Positions 9,499 through 16,720 of a stretch of DNA of 64,000 nucleotides are shown here, piece by piece (within the stretch, counting starts at the first letter, position 1; each line of letters starts with the position of its first letter). The position numbers and the translations under genes are program-made. This DNA comes from an uncultured Ruminiclostridium sp. (GTDB lineage: Bacteria > Bacillota > Clostridia > Oscillospirales > Ruminococcaceae), in NCBI GenBank assembly GCA_949878745.1, contig CATLBH010000001.1:62001-126000 (forward strand), read 5' to 3'. The notes under the pieces were generated by a model. It saw only the letters and a list, made by a program, of their open reading frames with translations. It was not told the DNA's origin and searched no databases.

Positions 9499-9636
9499 GG
9501 AACCGCTGATTGTGTTACGCTACGCTTTATACCAATCCCTTTTTAAACTGACGTAATACCCACAGTTTAAAAAGGGATTGCACCCGAAACACTAATCCAC
9601 CAGTTTAAAGAGGGATTAGTATTAATCAGCGGTTCC
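9499..9636. repeat. P-family element with a nested hairpin element
   Basis: Inverted ends GGAACCGCTGATT (9499-9511) and AATCAGCGGTTCC (9624-9636), flanked by TTTAT on both sides. A complete TNA double-hairpin element (9530-9621) sits inside. Removing it together with one TTA copy restores a simple 43-bp hairpin of the P family, so the double-hairpin element is the later arrival. Confidence 0.7.
9530..9621 (+). repeat. TNA double-hairpin element, copy A (nested)
   Basis: Ends TACCAATC and GATTAGTA, flanked by TTA on both sides (9527-9529, 9622-9624). Hairpin 1 is a perfect 18-bp stem (CAATCCCTTTTTAAACTG, 9533-9550, with its complement 9563-9580). Then comes the conserved linker CACCCGAAACACTAATC and a short hairpin 2. 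Inserted inside a P-family element. Confidence 0.75.
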
Positions 9637-9750
9637 TTTATTTTATATAAAAAATTATAGCATATATCCTTAGGAAATGCAATGACAAAAGGGTTACAAT
9701 TTTTGGATATTTCGGGGGGATTTATTTTTTTGGGGCACTTAACGGACTCA

Positions 9751-9800
9751 TACTAATCTTTGGTCAGATTATAGACAAAAAAATGTTGACCAAAGATTAG
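9751..9800 (-). repeat. TNA element, solo hairpin 2, copy L
   Basis: Only the second hairpin of the family is present: TACTAATCTTTGGTCA pairs with TGACCAAAGATTAG around the conserved loop that reads TTTTGTCTATAATC on the minus strand. TCA precedes it; the far end (TA) is missing where a Q-family fragment begins. Confidence 0.6.
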
Positions 9801-9826
9801 GGAACCATTCCTATGGGAACAGTTTT
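9801..9826. repeat. Short Q-family element abutting a stop codon
   Basis: GGAACCATTCCTATGGGAACAG followed by a T run; a close match to the short Q element at 7154. Its right edge touches the TTA that is the stop codon (TAA on the minus strand) of the AraC-family gene. Confidence 0.5.
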
Positions 9827-10744
9827 TTAATTTCCACGCTTTTTTCTGTACTCTCCGGGGGTTATGCCGAAGCGTTTTTTGAACCTTCGGTTAAAATAGG
9901 AAAGATTTTCAAAGCCGCATTCCGAGGCAATGTTAAGAATGTTTTCGCCGGAGGCTAAAAGCAGCTTCGCCGCGGTATCCAAGCGGTAATTGTTCAAGTA
10001 TTCCACAAAGGAAAGTCCCATGGTTTCCTTAAAAAATCTCATAAAATACGACTTGCTGTAAAAGCAGCGGCGGGATATTTCCTCTATGGAAATTTGTTTC
10101 TGATAATTTTCCTCGATATAGGAAAGAATAATCTTAAGCTTTTGCAAAGAGCGCTCGTTTGTCTTTTTTTCCTCTCCCGTCCCTCCTTCGGTGAGCAAAA
10201 GATACATTATCTGAAAAAGACAGCCCTTTACCGCCAGCTGATAGCCGTTTTTCCTTTCGCCGCAAAGCTTGTCCAAACGGGCGACCAGGCGGGAGATTTC
10301 CCCGTAGCAGGGGATACGGCTTTCGATAAGAGGGGCGATGGGGATTTCCCCGCCGCAGATAGGGTCGATGTAGTTTTTTCGGCATACGTCTTCTCCCGCC
10401 GAGTATAAAAGGGAGGACTTGAAGATAATGTTTTCGTACTCCATTGAGGCTCCGCTTTTCTGTCCGATGGAGTGAAGCTTTCCCGAGGGGACGAACACCA
10501 TATCCCCCGCCTTTACCTCGTATTCCATAAGATCCACGCTTACCGTCCCCTCACCCTTTTTGACGATTATAAACTCCGCTTCCTCGTGCCAATGTATTTT
10601 TACGGAGGAAAAATCCAGCGGTATGGTGCAGATATAGGTGTTGTAGGGAAAATCGTCGGGGGTGTGCTTTTTATGTTCCCGATAGCTTCCGTAGGGAATT
10701 TTACCCGTATTCGCCGTTTGCTCCCTATTCTCAATATTCTTCAT
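9827..10744 (-). CDS. AraC-family transcriptional regulator with cupin sensor domain
   Basis: 305 residues from the start chosen here (MKNIENREQ, with GGAGG six bases upstream); an earlier in-frame ATG would add a hydrophobic stretch with no ribosome-binding site. An N-terminal AraC-type cupin (about residues 45-130; HWHEEAEFIIVKKGEG and VFVPSGKLHS) probably binds a small ligand such as a sugar. A C-terminal pair of helix-turn-helix motifs (about 205-300) ends with FENLSYFNRRFKKRFGITP, the AraC signature. It lies back to back with the glycogen phosphorylase gene, whose control it might share, but no operator is recognisable. Confidence 0.88.
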   Translation of the reverse strand: MKNIENREQTANTGKIPYGSYREHKKHTPDDFPYNTYICTIPLDFSSVKIHWHEEAEFIIVKKGEGTVSVDLMEYEVKAGDMVFVPSGKLHSIGQKSGASMEYENIIFKSSLLYSAGEDVCRKNYIDPICGGEIPIAPLIESRIPCYGEISRLVARLDKLCGERKNGYQLAVKGCLFQIMYLLLTEGGTGEEKKTNERSLQKLKIILSYIEENYQKQISIEEISRRCFYSKSYFMRFFKETMGLSFVEYLNNYRLDTAAKLLLASGENILNIASECGFENLSYFNRRFKKRFGITPGEYRKKRGN

Positions 10745-10987
10745 ATGCGCCTCCGGAAAAAGATAGTATAGTGCAAATAAATGGCAGGATAATGCAAGAA
10801 ATAAAAGAAATTTGATATTATAATGAATGCAGAAATAAACGAATAGTATCAGCGGCATAATACTGATTTATCATTGAAGGTGTACAAAAATTCTTCGCAA
10901 GAACCATATATCGAAGTTTTTGACGGAATTTTTGTACACTTTCAAATGGGAATCAATACAAAAGCCGAACGAAAGGAAGGTCTTAAT

Positions 10988-13240
10988 ATGAACGTTTCCG
11001 AACTTACAAGGGCAAAATACGGAAAGGATATCTCTTCCTGCACCTATGAAGAGATTTATTACGCGCTTCTCGACGAGGTGCAGCGCCTTTCCTCGGCCAA
11101 AAAGCGCCCCGAATCCAAGAAAAAGCTTTATTATTTTTCTGCGGAGTTTCTTATAGGAAAGCTTCTCTCCAACAACCTGATAAATTTGGGGCTGTACGAC
11201 GAGGTGAAAAAACAGCTTGAGGAATGCGGAAAGGATATTTGCGCCGTTGAAGAGATCGAGAACGAGCCTTCTTTGGGCAACGGCGGGTTGGGAAGGCTGG
11301 CCGCCTGTTTTCTCGACTCGATAGCCACCCTCGGGCTTAACGGCGACGGAGTTGGCCTTAAATATCATTTCGGACTGTTCAGACAGGTGTTCAAGGACAA
11401 CAGGCAGACCGCGGTTCCCGACAAATGGCTCACCGACGACAGCTGGCTTATCAAGACGGACAAGACCTATCCCGTCAGATTCAAAAAAGGGATTGTTACC
11501 GCCAGAATGTACGATATCAACGTTACGGGATATGACAGCACCACTAATAAGCTTCATCTCTTCGACATTGACACCGCCGACGAATCCATAGTGAAGGACG
11601 GAATCGATTTTGACAAGGAGCTTTTCGAAAAAAACCTTACGCTGTTCCTTTACCCCGACGACAGCGACGACGCGGGACGTATGCTCAGAATATACCAGCA
11701 ATACTTTATGGTTTCGGCGGGAGCGCAGCTGCTTCTCGAGGAATGTACCGCCAAGGGGTGCAAACTTTACGATCTGGCGGATTACGCGGTGATACAGATA
11801 AACGACACCCACCCCACAATGGTGATCCCGGAGCTTATAAGGCTTCTCACGGAAAGAGGGTTGGAAACGGACGAGGCTATAGAAGCAGTTAGCAAGGCCT
11901 GTGCCTATACCAATCACACCATATTGGCGGAGGCTCTCGAAAAGTGGCCCATAAGCTATCTTAAACAGGTAGTGCCACAGCTTATGCCCATTATAGAGGT
12001 ATTGGACAACAAGGTGAGAAGGAAGTACGACGACAAGTCCCTTTACATCATCGACAAAGACGAGCGCGTTCATATGGCCCATATGGATATCCATTACAGC
12101 ATAAGCGTAAACGGCGTGGCCTCTCTTCACACCGACATACTGAAGCAGGAGGAGCTGAAGGGCTTCTACAGCATTTACCCCGAAAAATTCAACAACAAGA
12201 CAAACGGCATCACCTTCAGGAGATGGCTTCTCCACTGTAACCCCGAACTTTCCGCTTTGATATCCTCCCTTATAGGGGACGGGTATAAAAAGGACGCTTC
12301 GGAGCTTAAAAAGCTTTTGGAATTCAAAAAGGACGCGGAGGTTCTAAATAGGCTATTGGAGATCAAGAGCCTGAAAAAAAGGCAGCTTAAGGAGCATCTT
12401 CTTTCCGCCAAGAACATTGAGATAGACGAAAACTCCATATTCGACATTCAGGTAAAGCGTCTTCACGAATATAAGCGCCAGCAGCTCAACGCGCTTTATA
12501 TCATTCACAAGTACCTTGAAATAAAAGGCGGAAAAAAGCCCTCAAAGCCGATCACCGCCATTTTCGGCGCAAAGGCGGCTCCCGCTTATGTGATAGCACA
12601 GGATATAATACACCTTATACTGTGTTTAAGCGAGCTTATCAACGGCGATTCGGAGGTCAGCCCCTATCTTAAGGTGGTAATGGTGGAAAACTACAATGTC
12701 ACGGAGGCGGAAAAGCTTATACCCGCCTGCGACATATCGGAGCAGATTTCCTTGGCCTCAAAGGAAGCCAGCGGTACGGGCAATATGAAGTTTATGCTCA
12801 ACGGCGCGGTAACCTTGGGAACCGAGGACGGAGCCAACGTGGAGATACACGAGCTTGTGGGCGAAGACAGCGTTTATATTTTCGGCGAGAAGAGCGAAAC
12901 CGTGGTGGAGCGCTATAAGAAGGGCAGCTATAAGTCCAAGGAGTATTATGAGGAAAACAAGGCCATAAAAGAGGCGGTGGACTTCATCACGGGGGAGGAG
13001 CTTATGGAAATAGGCTGCGCCGAGTGTCTTGAACGGCTTTCAAAGGAGCTTATAGGCAAAGACTGGTTTATGACCTTCCCGGATTTTGACGAATATGTTA
13101 AGACAAGGGAAAAGGCTTATAAGGACTATGAAAACAGGTCGGAATGGGCGGAAAAAATGCTGGTAAATATCGCTATGGCGGGGTATTTTTCTTCGGATCG
13201 TACTATCGAGGAGTATAACAGGGATATCTGGAAGCTCTGA
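10988..13240 (+). CDS. glgP: Glycogen/alpha-glucan phosphorylase
   Basis: 750 residues; pyridoxal phosphate enzyme that releases glucose 1-phosphate from glycogen or maltodextrin. Key marks: [16 protein letters not shown] in the N-terminal half, [21 protein letters not shown], and the cofactor site [15 protein letters not shown], whose lysine after NM forms the Schiff base. Slightly shorter than the usual 790-830 residues, with a shortened N-terminus. Start at MNVSEL chosen for GAAAGGAAGG seven bases upstream; the in-frame ATG 38 codons earlier lacks one. It stands alone and ends in its own terminator, with a Q-family repeat inserted between stop and terminator. Confidence 0.96.
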   Translation: MNVSELTRAKYGKDISSCTYEEIYYALLDEVQRLSSAKKRPESKKKLYYFSAEFLIGKLLSNNLINLGLYDEVKKQLEECGKDICAVEEIENEPSLGNGGLGRLAACFLDSIATLGLNGDGVGLKYHFGLFRQVFKDNRQTAVPDKWLTDDSWLIKTDKTYPVRFKKGIVTARMYDINVTGYDSTTNKLHLFDIDTADESIVKDGIDFDKELFEKNLTLFLYPDDSDDAGRMLRIYQQYFMVSAGAQLLLEECTAKGCKLYDLADYAVIQINDTHPTMVIPELIRLLTERGLETDEAIEAVSKACAYTNHTILAEALEKWPISYLKQVVPQLMPIIEVLDNKVRRKYDDKSLYIIDKDERVHMAHMDIHYSISVNGVASLHTDILKQEELKGFYSIYPEKFNNKTNGITFRRWLLHCNPELSALISSLIGDGYKKDASELKKLLEFKKDAEVLNRLLEIKSLKKRQLKEHLLSAKNIEIDENSIFDIQVKRLHEYKRQQLNALYIIHKYLEIKGGKKPSKPITAIFGAKAAPAYVIAQDIIHLILCLSELINGDSEVSPYLKVVMVENYNVTEAEKLIPACDISEQISLASKEASGTGNMKFMLNGAVTLGTEDGANVEIHELVGEDSVYIFGEKSETVVERYKKGSYKSKEYYEENKAIKEAVDFITGEELMEIGCAECLERLSKELIGKDWFMTFPDFDEYVKTREKAYKDYENRSEWAEKMLVNIAMAGYFSSDRTIEEYNRDIWKL

Positions 13241-13255
13241 TTGTATTTTTATTTA

Positions 13256-13381
13256 GAAAGTGTTCCAATAGGAATGGTGTGCGGATTTTCGAGCATTTTT
13301 TGTTGATGACAAGGATTTTTAACGCAGTCAGCGGCAAAATATGCCGAAAAGACGTGCGCCAATTCCTATTGGAACAGTTTC
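13256..13381. repeat. Q-family element, flanked by TTA
   Basis: Ends GAAAGTGTTCCAATAGGAAT and ATTCCTATTGGAACAGTTTC form long inverted repeats; TTA lies on both sides (13253-13255, 13382-13384). The interior (GTGTGCGGATTTTCGAGC ... GGCAAAATATGCCG) is shared with the longer copy at 16336-16669 but lacks two segments of it. The element separates the glycogen phosphorylase stop from its terminator. Confidence 0.65.
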
Positions 13382-13398
13382 TTAATTATTTATAAATT

Positions 13399-13430
13399 AC
13401 CCTCTCCGAGGATTTTCGGGGAGGGTTTTT
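13399..13430 (+). terminator. Terminator after glycogen phosphorylase
   Basis: Stem ACCCTCTCCGA with TCGGGGAGGGT followed by TTTTT, on the plus strand. Confidence 0.75.
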
Positions 13431-13457
13431 GTGTGGGGAGAAATGGGGCGGAATTAG

Positions 13458-13618
13458 GGAACCACTGATTAAATCGGATGCGCGCATCTTGCTTGCATAT
13501 TTTCCGTCAGATTGCACAACTTCTCCTTGACGGGCGCTAGCCCGCCTGCGTCGAATTTGTACAATCTGACGAAAAATCTGCCGCGCAATATACACACACC
13601 GATTTAATCAGCGGTTCC
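13458..13618. repeat. P-family palindromic element, 161 bp
   Basis: Ends GGAACCACTGATT and AATCAGCGGTTCC, flanked by a 4-bp repeat TTAG on both sides. The inside holds nested inverted repeats (AAATCGG/CCGATTT; GTCAGATTG with CAATCTGAC; GGGCGCTAGCCC), so one strand could fold almost end to end. The reverse complement occurs nearly unchanged and at the same length at 28377-28537. The short open frames on it are by-products of the repeat. Confidence 0.8.
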
Positions 13619-13635
13619 TTAGTTTTGGGTTATGT

Positions 13636-14152
13636 GAGGGATTGGCGGCGCAGCCGCGAACGGAGCGGGAGCGGAGTGAGCCGACGCGGAGCCGAAGGCG
13701 GAGCGGCGACAAATTTTCCGTTAGGAAAATTTGGGCTGCGCCCCCTGCTGTTGGGCAGTTTTGGCGTAGGAGTAGTTTTTACTGATGGGGCGGGTTGTTG
13801 AGGGGGATAGGCAAAGTACAAACAAAGTCTTTATGGGTAGGCAGTTATTGGCAATAATTGATAGGATATCAACTTAAACAGACGAAAAAGGTTTTATGGG
13901 AGCAGTTATATAAAAGAAACAGACTAAGAGTAAAACACAACATACGATAATAGCAATCGTCGGAACACATTTTATCCGAGTGAAACCTATAGTGACAATA
14001 AAACGCCCAGAGGGGGGGAAGGAAGGGATTCACCTTAAGAATCCCGCGGGCGCGGCCCCGCACGGCTCGTGCATTAAATAAGACATTGCAAAAGGGAATC
14101 GACTTTCGATAAGAACCTCCCCCTGCGGTAAGCAGTTCTCACATCAAATCTC
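13636..14152 (+). repeat. R-family composite non-coding repeat, short copy
   Basis: Matches 46590-47240 over most of its length. The left part is a GC-rich module bounded by GGCGCAGCC and GGGCTGCGCC with an inner hairpin AAATTTTCC-GTTA-GGAAAATTT. Then an AT-rich middle, a G-run block (CCAGAGGGGGGG), and an end with TTTCGATAAGAACC and a purine-rich tail. Unlike the copy at 46.6 kb it lacks the central GGTGAAACC...AACAGGCT module. No open frame looks real. It fills the gap before the cyclase gene. Confidence 0.65.
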
Positions 14153-14160
14153 CCCCGCCT

Positions 14161-16092
14161 TTATTTAAGATCAAGCTTTTTCCTAACCCTCTTACTCTGA
14201 TACATATTATCATCGGCTTCTTTCATCATGGCGGAGTAATTTTTTCCCTTTTCGGTTTCGCTTATCCCGAAGGAAAATCTTACGGGGACGGCTTCGCCTT
14301 TTTCAACCTCCACGGTTGTGGCGTTTCTTATTTCCTTAAGGTGATCTATGTCGTCAAAGAGAGCCTCTCTGTTGTCATAGCCGTAGATAAACAGAACGAA
14401 TTCGTCGCCGCCGAGCCTGGCGGAAACCTTTTCGCAGGTTCCAAAGTTTCTTATTATGTCGGCGATTCCCTGAAGGTACAGGTCGCCCGCCTTGTGGCCG
14501 CGGCTGTCGTTTATCTGTTTAAGGCCGTCCGCGTCTATCATTATAATTGCGCCCTCGCCCAATTCCTTAGTATGGGCTTTATCGAGAGATTCCCTCACTC
14601 TGCTTTCAAAGCCGCGCCTGTTGTAAAGCTTGGTAAGGATATCTATGTCGCGTTCGCATTCCAGCTGTTTTCTCGTGCGCACTTCCTCGGTTATGTCGAT
14701 GATTATGCCCATGACGCCGTTTTTTACGGTAAGCTCTTCGTATTTTATGTATCTTCCGTCACAGGTTCCGTCGTCCACACGGTAAATTTCTTCCCCGTCG
14801 ACGTCCGTTTTTTGAACGTGTTCCTTAAAATAGCGTCTGAAGCTCGCGCAATCGGAGCGGAGGACTCTGTCCTCTTCTTTACCTATACCCAGTATTTTGG
14901 AGGTTTTATCGGTAAAGCGGACGGTTTTCATATTTTCGTTGTACTCGTAGACGCCGATTTGCATATTCGCCTTGTCAAGAATATAGGAGATTTTATCGGT
15001 GCTTGAGAAAAGGGTTTTTATCATGGTGTTGATATGATCGCTAAGCTCGGAGAACTCAAGACAGGTTCTCACGTCAGCCGCACGATCGAGGTTTCCATCG
15101 GCAATCTCTTTAAGCTCGCTGTTCAGTTCCTTTATACCGCTGATGATTATTCTGTTAAGGTACATTGACACCGTTTTTACCAGAAAAAACGATATCAGCG
15201 CTATGCCCAGCGCCAAAATAAGAGTCGTCGTAACCACATTGCGGTACATGGAGCCGTTTGTGATGATCCTTCCAAGAATGTATTCCGATTCGAATACGGT
15301 AAACACGCAAAAGCAGCTTTTTCCGTTGACGGAGGCGTAAAAGGAGCTGGTACCCAAGTGTATTTTTTCGGTTGGTATACCTATATCCGAAAGGTTTTTT
15401 CCGATATTTTCCCTTGTGGTGGAGCCGCGTATGGTTCCGCTTTCAATTTCCGCGGCGTAAAGAGCCACAGTGCTGTTGGCTCTCAGAAGGGTAAAAATGT
15501 AGGACAGCTCGTTTTTTTCGGTTGCCTTCAATACGCGCTCGGGTCTCATTCCCACCTGAACGAAAAATTTTCCGTTACGGCTCCAGACGGCGGAATACTG
15601 AACCATTTCTTGTGTGGCGGTGTTGGGCATAACATCCTGACACAGCTTCGCGCTTTTGTCATCCAGCATTTTGGCGAAAAAGCCAATCTGTTCCCCGTCG
15701 TTTACGCTCATATTGTAATACTGCGGGTGGGTGCCGTTATAGATAACACCCTTTTCGTTAAAAAGGTGTATCTCGTCCACGTCGCAGAATTCGGCTATCT
15801 TTTTCAGCTCGTCAATGTCGTCCAATACCGAAGGGTCGTTTTGTATTATATAGGCGATGGCTTCGGCGCTGTGAAGACACATACGGCTGTAGTCCGCCTT
15901 CACCGACTCCAGTTCGGCGCGGTTTTCGGACAAAAGCTGCCGAACCTGGCTGAAAACGCTTTCTGAGCTGATTACCGTCTGACGCTGCTCGTTACAGACT
16001 TGCAGCACAACGGAGGTTATAAGTATCAGCGCCGCAATTAAAGCGGTTATCCGCATCAGATACCTAACCGTTATTGTTTTTATATCCCGCAT
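14161..16092 (-). CDS. Diguanylate cyclase with extracellular Cache-type sensor, HAMP, PAS and GGDEF domains
   Basis: 643 residues. A first membrane segment (about residues 12-30), an extracytoplasmic sensor region to about 285 (Cache-like), a second membrane segment (LILALGIALISFFLVKTV), a HAMP-like linker (about 325-375), a PAS region, and a C-terminal GGDEF domain (about 475-640). The active-site loop is intact (ARLGGDEFVLF), as is DADGLKQINDSRGHKAGD, so it should make cyclic di-GMP from two GTP. There is no EAL domain. Transcribed away from a hybrid histidine kinase with the same sensor plan; both have consensus promoters in the shared gap. I saw no c-di-GMP riboswitch nearby. Confidence 0.93.
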   Translation of the reverse strand: MRDIKTITVRYLMRITALIAALILITSVVLQVCNEQRQTVISSESVFSQVRQLLSENRAELESVKADYSRMCLHSAEAIAYIIQNDPSVLDDIDELKKIAEFCDVDEIHLFNEKGVIYNGTHPQYYNMSVNDGEQIGFFAKMLDDKSAKLCQDVMPNTATQEMVQYSAVWSRNGKFFVQVGMRPERVLKATEKNELSYIFTLLRANSTVALYAAEIESGTIRGSTTRENIGKNLSDIGIPTEKIHLGTSSFYASVNGKSCFCVFTVFESEYILGRIITNGSMYRNVVTTTLILALGIALISFFLVKTVSMYLNRIIISGIKELNSELKEIADGNLDRAADVRTCLEFSELSDHINTMIKTLFSSTDKISYILDKANMQIGVYEYNENMKTVRFTDKTSKILGIGKEEDRVLRSDCASFRRYFKEHVQKTDVDGEEIYRVDDGTCDGRYIKYEELTVKNGVMGIIIDITEEVRTRKQLECERDIDILTKLYNRRGFESRVRESLDKAHTKELGEGAIIMIDADGLKQINDSRGHKAGDLYLQGIADIIRNFGTCEKVSARLGGDEFVLFIYGYDNREALFDDIDHLKEIRNATTVEVEKGEAVPVRFSFGISETEKGKNYSAMMKEADDNMYQSKRVRKKLDLK

Positions 16093-16142
16093 TAACTTTT
16101 ATCTCCCGTTTTTTCCCCAAAAATTTTACTCAAACGCTAAAC

Positions 16143-16171
16143 ATTATAACACAAAAAGTCAAATATGTCAA
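16143..16171 (-). promoter_or_regulatory. Consensus promoter for the diguanylate cyclase gene
   Basis: Minus strand TTGACA (16166-16171), 17-base spacer, TATAAT (16143-16148): a perfect sigma-A promoter about 50 bases upstream of the start codon. Confidence 0.8.
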
Positions 16172-16260
16172 ATTTTATAATCTTCGTTTTTTTGACTTTT
16201 TCCTTTCGGTTTTCCGGTTCGCGGAGCGACAAAAAAATAAGGGTATGAAAAACAACGGTA

Positions 16261-16289
16261 TTGACAAAAGCCGCGGGGTACGCTATAAT
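16261..16289 (+). promoter_or_regulatory. Consensus promoter facing the hybrid kinase gene
   Basis: TTGACA (16261-16266), 17-base spacer, TATAAT (16284-16289), perfect on the plus strand. It is about 430 bases from the kinase start; 334 of these are a Q-family element, so the promoter was probably near the gene before the insertion. A nine-codon open frame follows at 16300 but is unlikely to matter. Confidence 0.75.
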
Positions 16290-16335
16290 ATATTACATAT
16301 GAGAAGAGTTAAGAAACTTGATTTTTAAAAAATAA

Positions 16336-16669
16336 GAAACTGTTTCAATAGGAATGGTGTGCGGATTTTCGAGCATATTTTGTTGATGACAAGGCAAAAA
16401 TCCGCAGGCGGGCAGCTTACGCGATAAGCCCGTCAAGGATTTTTAACACACGATGTGCACACCAATCCCTTTTTAAACTGACGTAATACCCACAGTTTAA
16501 AAAGGGATTGCACCCGAAACACTAATCCAACAGTTTAAAGAGGGAGTAGTATTAGTCATTTGCCCAAAGTCGGCGCAAGGATGCGCCGACTACAAAGCAA
16601 ATTACAAAACGAAAGTCAGCGGCAAAATATGCCGAAAAGACGTGCGCCTATTCTTATTGGAACAGTTTC
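16336..16669. repeat. Q-family element, long copy, flanked by TAA
   Basis: Ends GAAACTGTTTCAATAGGAAT and TTCTTATTGGAACAGTTTC; TAA on both sides (16333-16335, 16670-16672). It contains the same core as 13256-13381, an extra hairpin (AGTCGGCGCA with TGCGCCGACT) and a nested TNA double-hairpin element (16460-16551). Confidence 0.7.
16460..16551 (+). repeat. TNA double-hairpin element, copy B (nested)
   Basis: Almost the same sequence as copy A: stem CAATCCCTTTTTAAACTG with its perfect complement, linker CACCCGAAACACTAATC, short second hairpin. The outer ends are worn (CACCAATC, GAGTAGTA) and no clear target duplication remains. Confidence 0.7.
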
Positions 16670-16720
16670 TAAATCCGACGTTTCCCGATATGCCGCCAAC
16701 TGCAAAGGAGTTACTTTGAA

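Noticed and set aside
10871-12235. 454-codon frame antisense to glycogen phosphorylase
   Set aside because: Covers the phosphorylase catalytic regions on the other strand, with no ribosome-binding site or recognisable domain.
13386-13595. Open frame whose first 46 residues are identical to one at 28400-28675
   Set aside because: The identity comes from the two copies of the P palindrome; there is no ribosome-binding site and the downstream parts are unrelated.
16093-16260. A c-di-GMP riboswitch before the diguanylate cyclase
   Set aside because: The leader between the consensus promoter and the ATG is only about 45 bases and has none of the conserved GEMM core.
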